Below, in pieces: positions 61,894 to 64,000 of a stretch of DNA of 64,000 bases. Made by a program: the position numbers and the translations under genes. Position 1 is the first letter of the stretch. Each line of letters starts with the position of its first letter. The notes beneath the pieces were generated by a model that saw only the letters and a list, made by a program, of their open reading frames with translations, had not been told where the DNA came from and did no database searches. The DNA comes from Proales similis (Eukaryota > Rotifera > Eurotatoria > Ploima > Proalidae): contig JAGVRJ010000001.1 in the NCBI GenBank assembly GCA_019059635.1, positions 1,550,001 through 1,614,000 of the forward strand. The letters run 5' to 3'.

Positions 61894-63994
61894 TCATTGG
61901 GTTACCATTTGATCGAGCGTGTCCAAAAGTCTCAGGTCCCTGGTCTCGGGCATTACCAGAAAGAAAGCTAGAGCGGAGAGGATGCCCGAGGCCCCGTAGA
62001 CCAGATGAGGCAGTGGAGCCCAGATTCTTGTGCCCTTTGGCAAGCTTCCTCAAAACTGCTGTGATTTAGAATGAGGCCATGTCCGCCTTACCAGAAGGGG
62101 CACGAAGGGCGCAATTGCGGCTCCTATCTTGCCGAACGCGCTGCAGACTGCGGTCGCTGTGTTTCGAATTTCGGTCGGATAGGACTTGAGTTTGATGATT
62201 GTTTAGACTCGCTCGATTTACGGGTCAATGGGGGCAAACCTCGTTGGTGACCACGAATATCGTGTTGTAGTTTATGGTGACCAGAAACTTGCCGATCAGC
62301 GACAAGAGAGTGATCGCCGTCTTGTACTCTGTCATTGAACGATTTAGAATGAGTCAACAAGACAGGTGGACGAGTGCGCTCACTGCTCGGAATGACCATC
62401 ATAATCAGCAGGGAAATGCCCACTCCCAGCATTGCAAGCGAGTAGGGCAGCTTGCGGCCAAATCTGTCGAGCACGTACTGGCACAAGAGGACACCGGAGA
62501 GCTCGACCAGAGCGAGGTAGAGCGTGGTCAGGAAAGGGCTCTTTCCCAGACTGCCCGAGTCGGTCGCAAAGCCGTAGTAGACCAAAGTGATTGTGAACCT
62601 GCAATATCATCTCGAGCATTCAATGTGAACAGCTGAGCTTGAGCTTACCAGTTCAAGAGTGAGACTGCAAGTTGAAGCACAAACTTCCAGTTCGTCAGTG
62701 TCTTTCTGAGGCTGTGCAGGAACTGGCGCTAGAGGTGGAGAATGAAATGAGAAGAAGCTTTCACAGGCACAGGCGGTCAATTCGAATACTCGCTCGGCTC
62801 GAAGGTGTTCAGGGTCACAGTCAGAGCGATCGGCCCATTCGATAATTCGCTGCTCCATTTCGACGCTCATCTGCTTCTTGTTCGATCGGGCGATTCGATT
62901 AAGAATGCTGAGCGCTTTTTTGGTTTGACCTTGAACAATGAGCCATCTGGGCGACTCTGGCACAACCCTAGCGCGTTTAGAGTGAGTGCAGAGTGAAGCA
63001 AATAGACGAATGCCTGAGCGATTACCAAAAGTAGGCGCTGAACAAAGAAACAAAGGCGGCGATTGCCACAAGCAGGTGACGATAGTCACGGAACAGATAC
63101 GCCAGCCCGATGATTACAAACTCGCCCCCGATGAAGAAATAGTAGACTGTGTTGGTGGCCAGGATGCGATACTTGGGGCCGACCATCTCCATCACTTGAA
63201 GCAAATGAGATGATTTCGCTTCGATTGGCTCAGGCAGGATATTACTCAGAATCAAAATGGTCGCGTAAGAGTCGACCGTGGCGCCGTTCATAAAGTGAAG
63301 GGCGGCAAAGATGAACATTTTGGCCGAGACTGGCACCCAGTGCATGTTCATTATGAGAGCGTTGAACACGTTTACAAAGGCGTTGATGATCATGCATACG
63401 TAAATGACTCGTTTCCGTCCGAATCTGTTTAAATGTTCCGGAGAGAATCGAATGGTCACAAGGCGATGAGATGAAAAGCAATAGAGACTACCGATCGGAC
63501 AGGACACCAATCACCACTGCCATGAAATAGCCGGCCAGATAGAGAGAGGAGAAGAGCGACTTGATGCCCTCGCGCTCGCAGACCAGCTGCCACTGGGTGA
63601 CTATGGTCTCCGGAAAGATCTGCTTGGAGAAGACGAACTGGTCGCAGGGCTGAGCGCTGGCGTTGGCCGCCTCGCGCACGAAGCACTGGGGCTGGATGCT
63701 GCCGGCCACCTGCTCGGGTATGTGCTGGTCGATCAGGGCCTGGTGGACAGGGCCCTGCACTTCGTACGTGTCGTTGGCCAGGCCGGGCACTCGGCAGCGG
63801 AACGGCGGCGTCGCTGCCACGAAGCTGTCCGAGTACGCAGTTGTCCCGATATTGATGCACACGGCGCCCACAAGAATAAACACGGCCAGTTGGTATTTGC
63901 CGAACTGGCCAATTTCATCGAACACTTGTCCGATCTGCTCGTGGCTGCTTTTCACCTCGCTCATTGTTAATTTCTCATCACTCGAGTCGGGCAT
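61894..63994 (-). CDS. SLC22-family organic ion transporter
   Basis: Nine exons, complement(61894..62034, 62092..62184, 62240..62328, 62384..62598, 62649..62728, 62790..62967, 63026..63194, 63246..63424, 63492..63994), give 548 residues, the usual SLC22 length. The N-terminus has the family start (FDEIGQFGKYQLAVFILVGA) and a large extracellular loop with Cys and Asn-linked glycosylation sites, then LAGYFMAVVIGVLSDR joined to FGRKRV (major-facilitator signature), MEMVGPKYR, VPESPRWLIVQG, LDRFGRKLPYSLAM, SYPTEIRNTATAVCSAFGKI and the ending PETRDLRLLDTLDQ. About twelve membrane spans. It transports organic cations, anions or carnitine; the substrate cannot be told from sequence. Start could be Met 63994 or the internal MSEVKSS at 63964. 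Confidence 0.93.
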
Positions 63995-64000
63995 TGAAGT

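Overview
This is nuclear DNA of an invertebrate animal with a compact genome. The genes are animal-specific or animal-typical (macoilin, a TRIM-NHL protein, enkurin, CLN6, AF9/ENL, p62/SQSTM1, the piRNA 3'-end trimmer PNLDC1, a RASEF-type large GTPase). They are packed at about one per 2-3 kb on both strands and are cut by short GT-AG introns, mostly about 40-80 bases. Several genes have no introns. A bacterial-type endonuclease IV is also present, as in nematodes and some other invertebrates. I cannot name the species. A small-genome protostome (tardigrade, mite, small annelid or similar) fits, but nothing here is decisive. No rRNA, tRNA, transposon or CRISPR array was recognised by eye.

Layout. 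1-12.2 kb: PPEF/rdgC phosphatase (-), endonuclease IV (-), TRIM-NHL ubiquitin ligase (+), ALG3 mannosyltransferase (-). 12.4-17.5 kb: a tandem pair of PNLDC1 genes (-); the upstream copy is complete, the downstream copy has lost a catalytic Glu and carries a C-terminal frameshift. 18.1-19.8 kb and 36.5-38.2 kb: a nearly identical inverted duplication of an intronless SPRY/SOCS-box gene (SPSB). Between the arms lie macoilin, the RASEF-like GTPase, hnRNP K, CLN6 and AF9/ENL, all on +. 38-50 kb: a short gene-poor stretch, then a secreted peptide precursor with six RYD-type tetrapeptides, AND-1/Ctf4 (WDHD1), a small PDZ protein (-), Hikeshi, PDSS1 and mitochondrial ATP synthase subunit b. 49.6-64 kb: WDR89 (-), ATP synthase alpha (-), enkurin (+), ribosomal protein eL43 (-), VPS45 (+), an unrecognised protein built of repeated exon modules (-), p62 (+) and an SLC22 organic ion transporter (-).

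Most genes are single-copy housekeeping or neuronal genes with no common pathway. Functional links are limited: PDSS1 (ubiquinone side chain) and two ATP synthase subunits serve oxidative phosphorylation; p62 and VPS45 act in autophagy and endosomal traffic; PPEF, macoilin and the peptide precursor point to a nervous system; enkurin points to motile cilia or flagella; PNLDC1 points to an active piRNA pathway.

The items most worth following are the YRYD-type peptide precursor, the repeated-module protein at 58.9-59.8 kb, the PNLDC1 pair (one catalytically damaged, with gene-conversion tracts), the inverted SPSB duplication, atypical G-motifs in the RASEF-like GTPase, and the ATP synthase b gene, whose start codon is not where it should be. 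Exon coordinates were worked out by hand from reading frame, splice signals and remembered family conservation; no alignment program was used.
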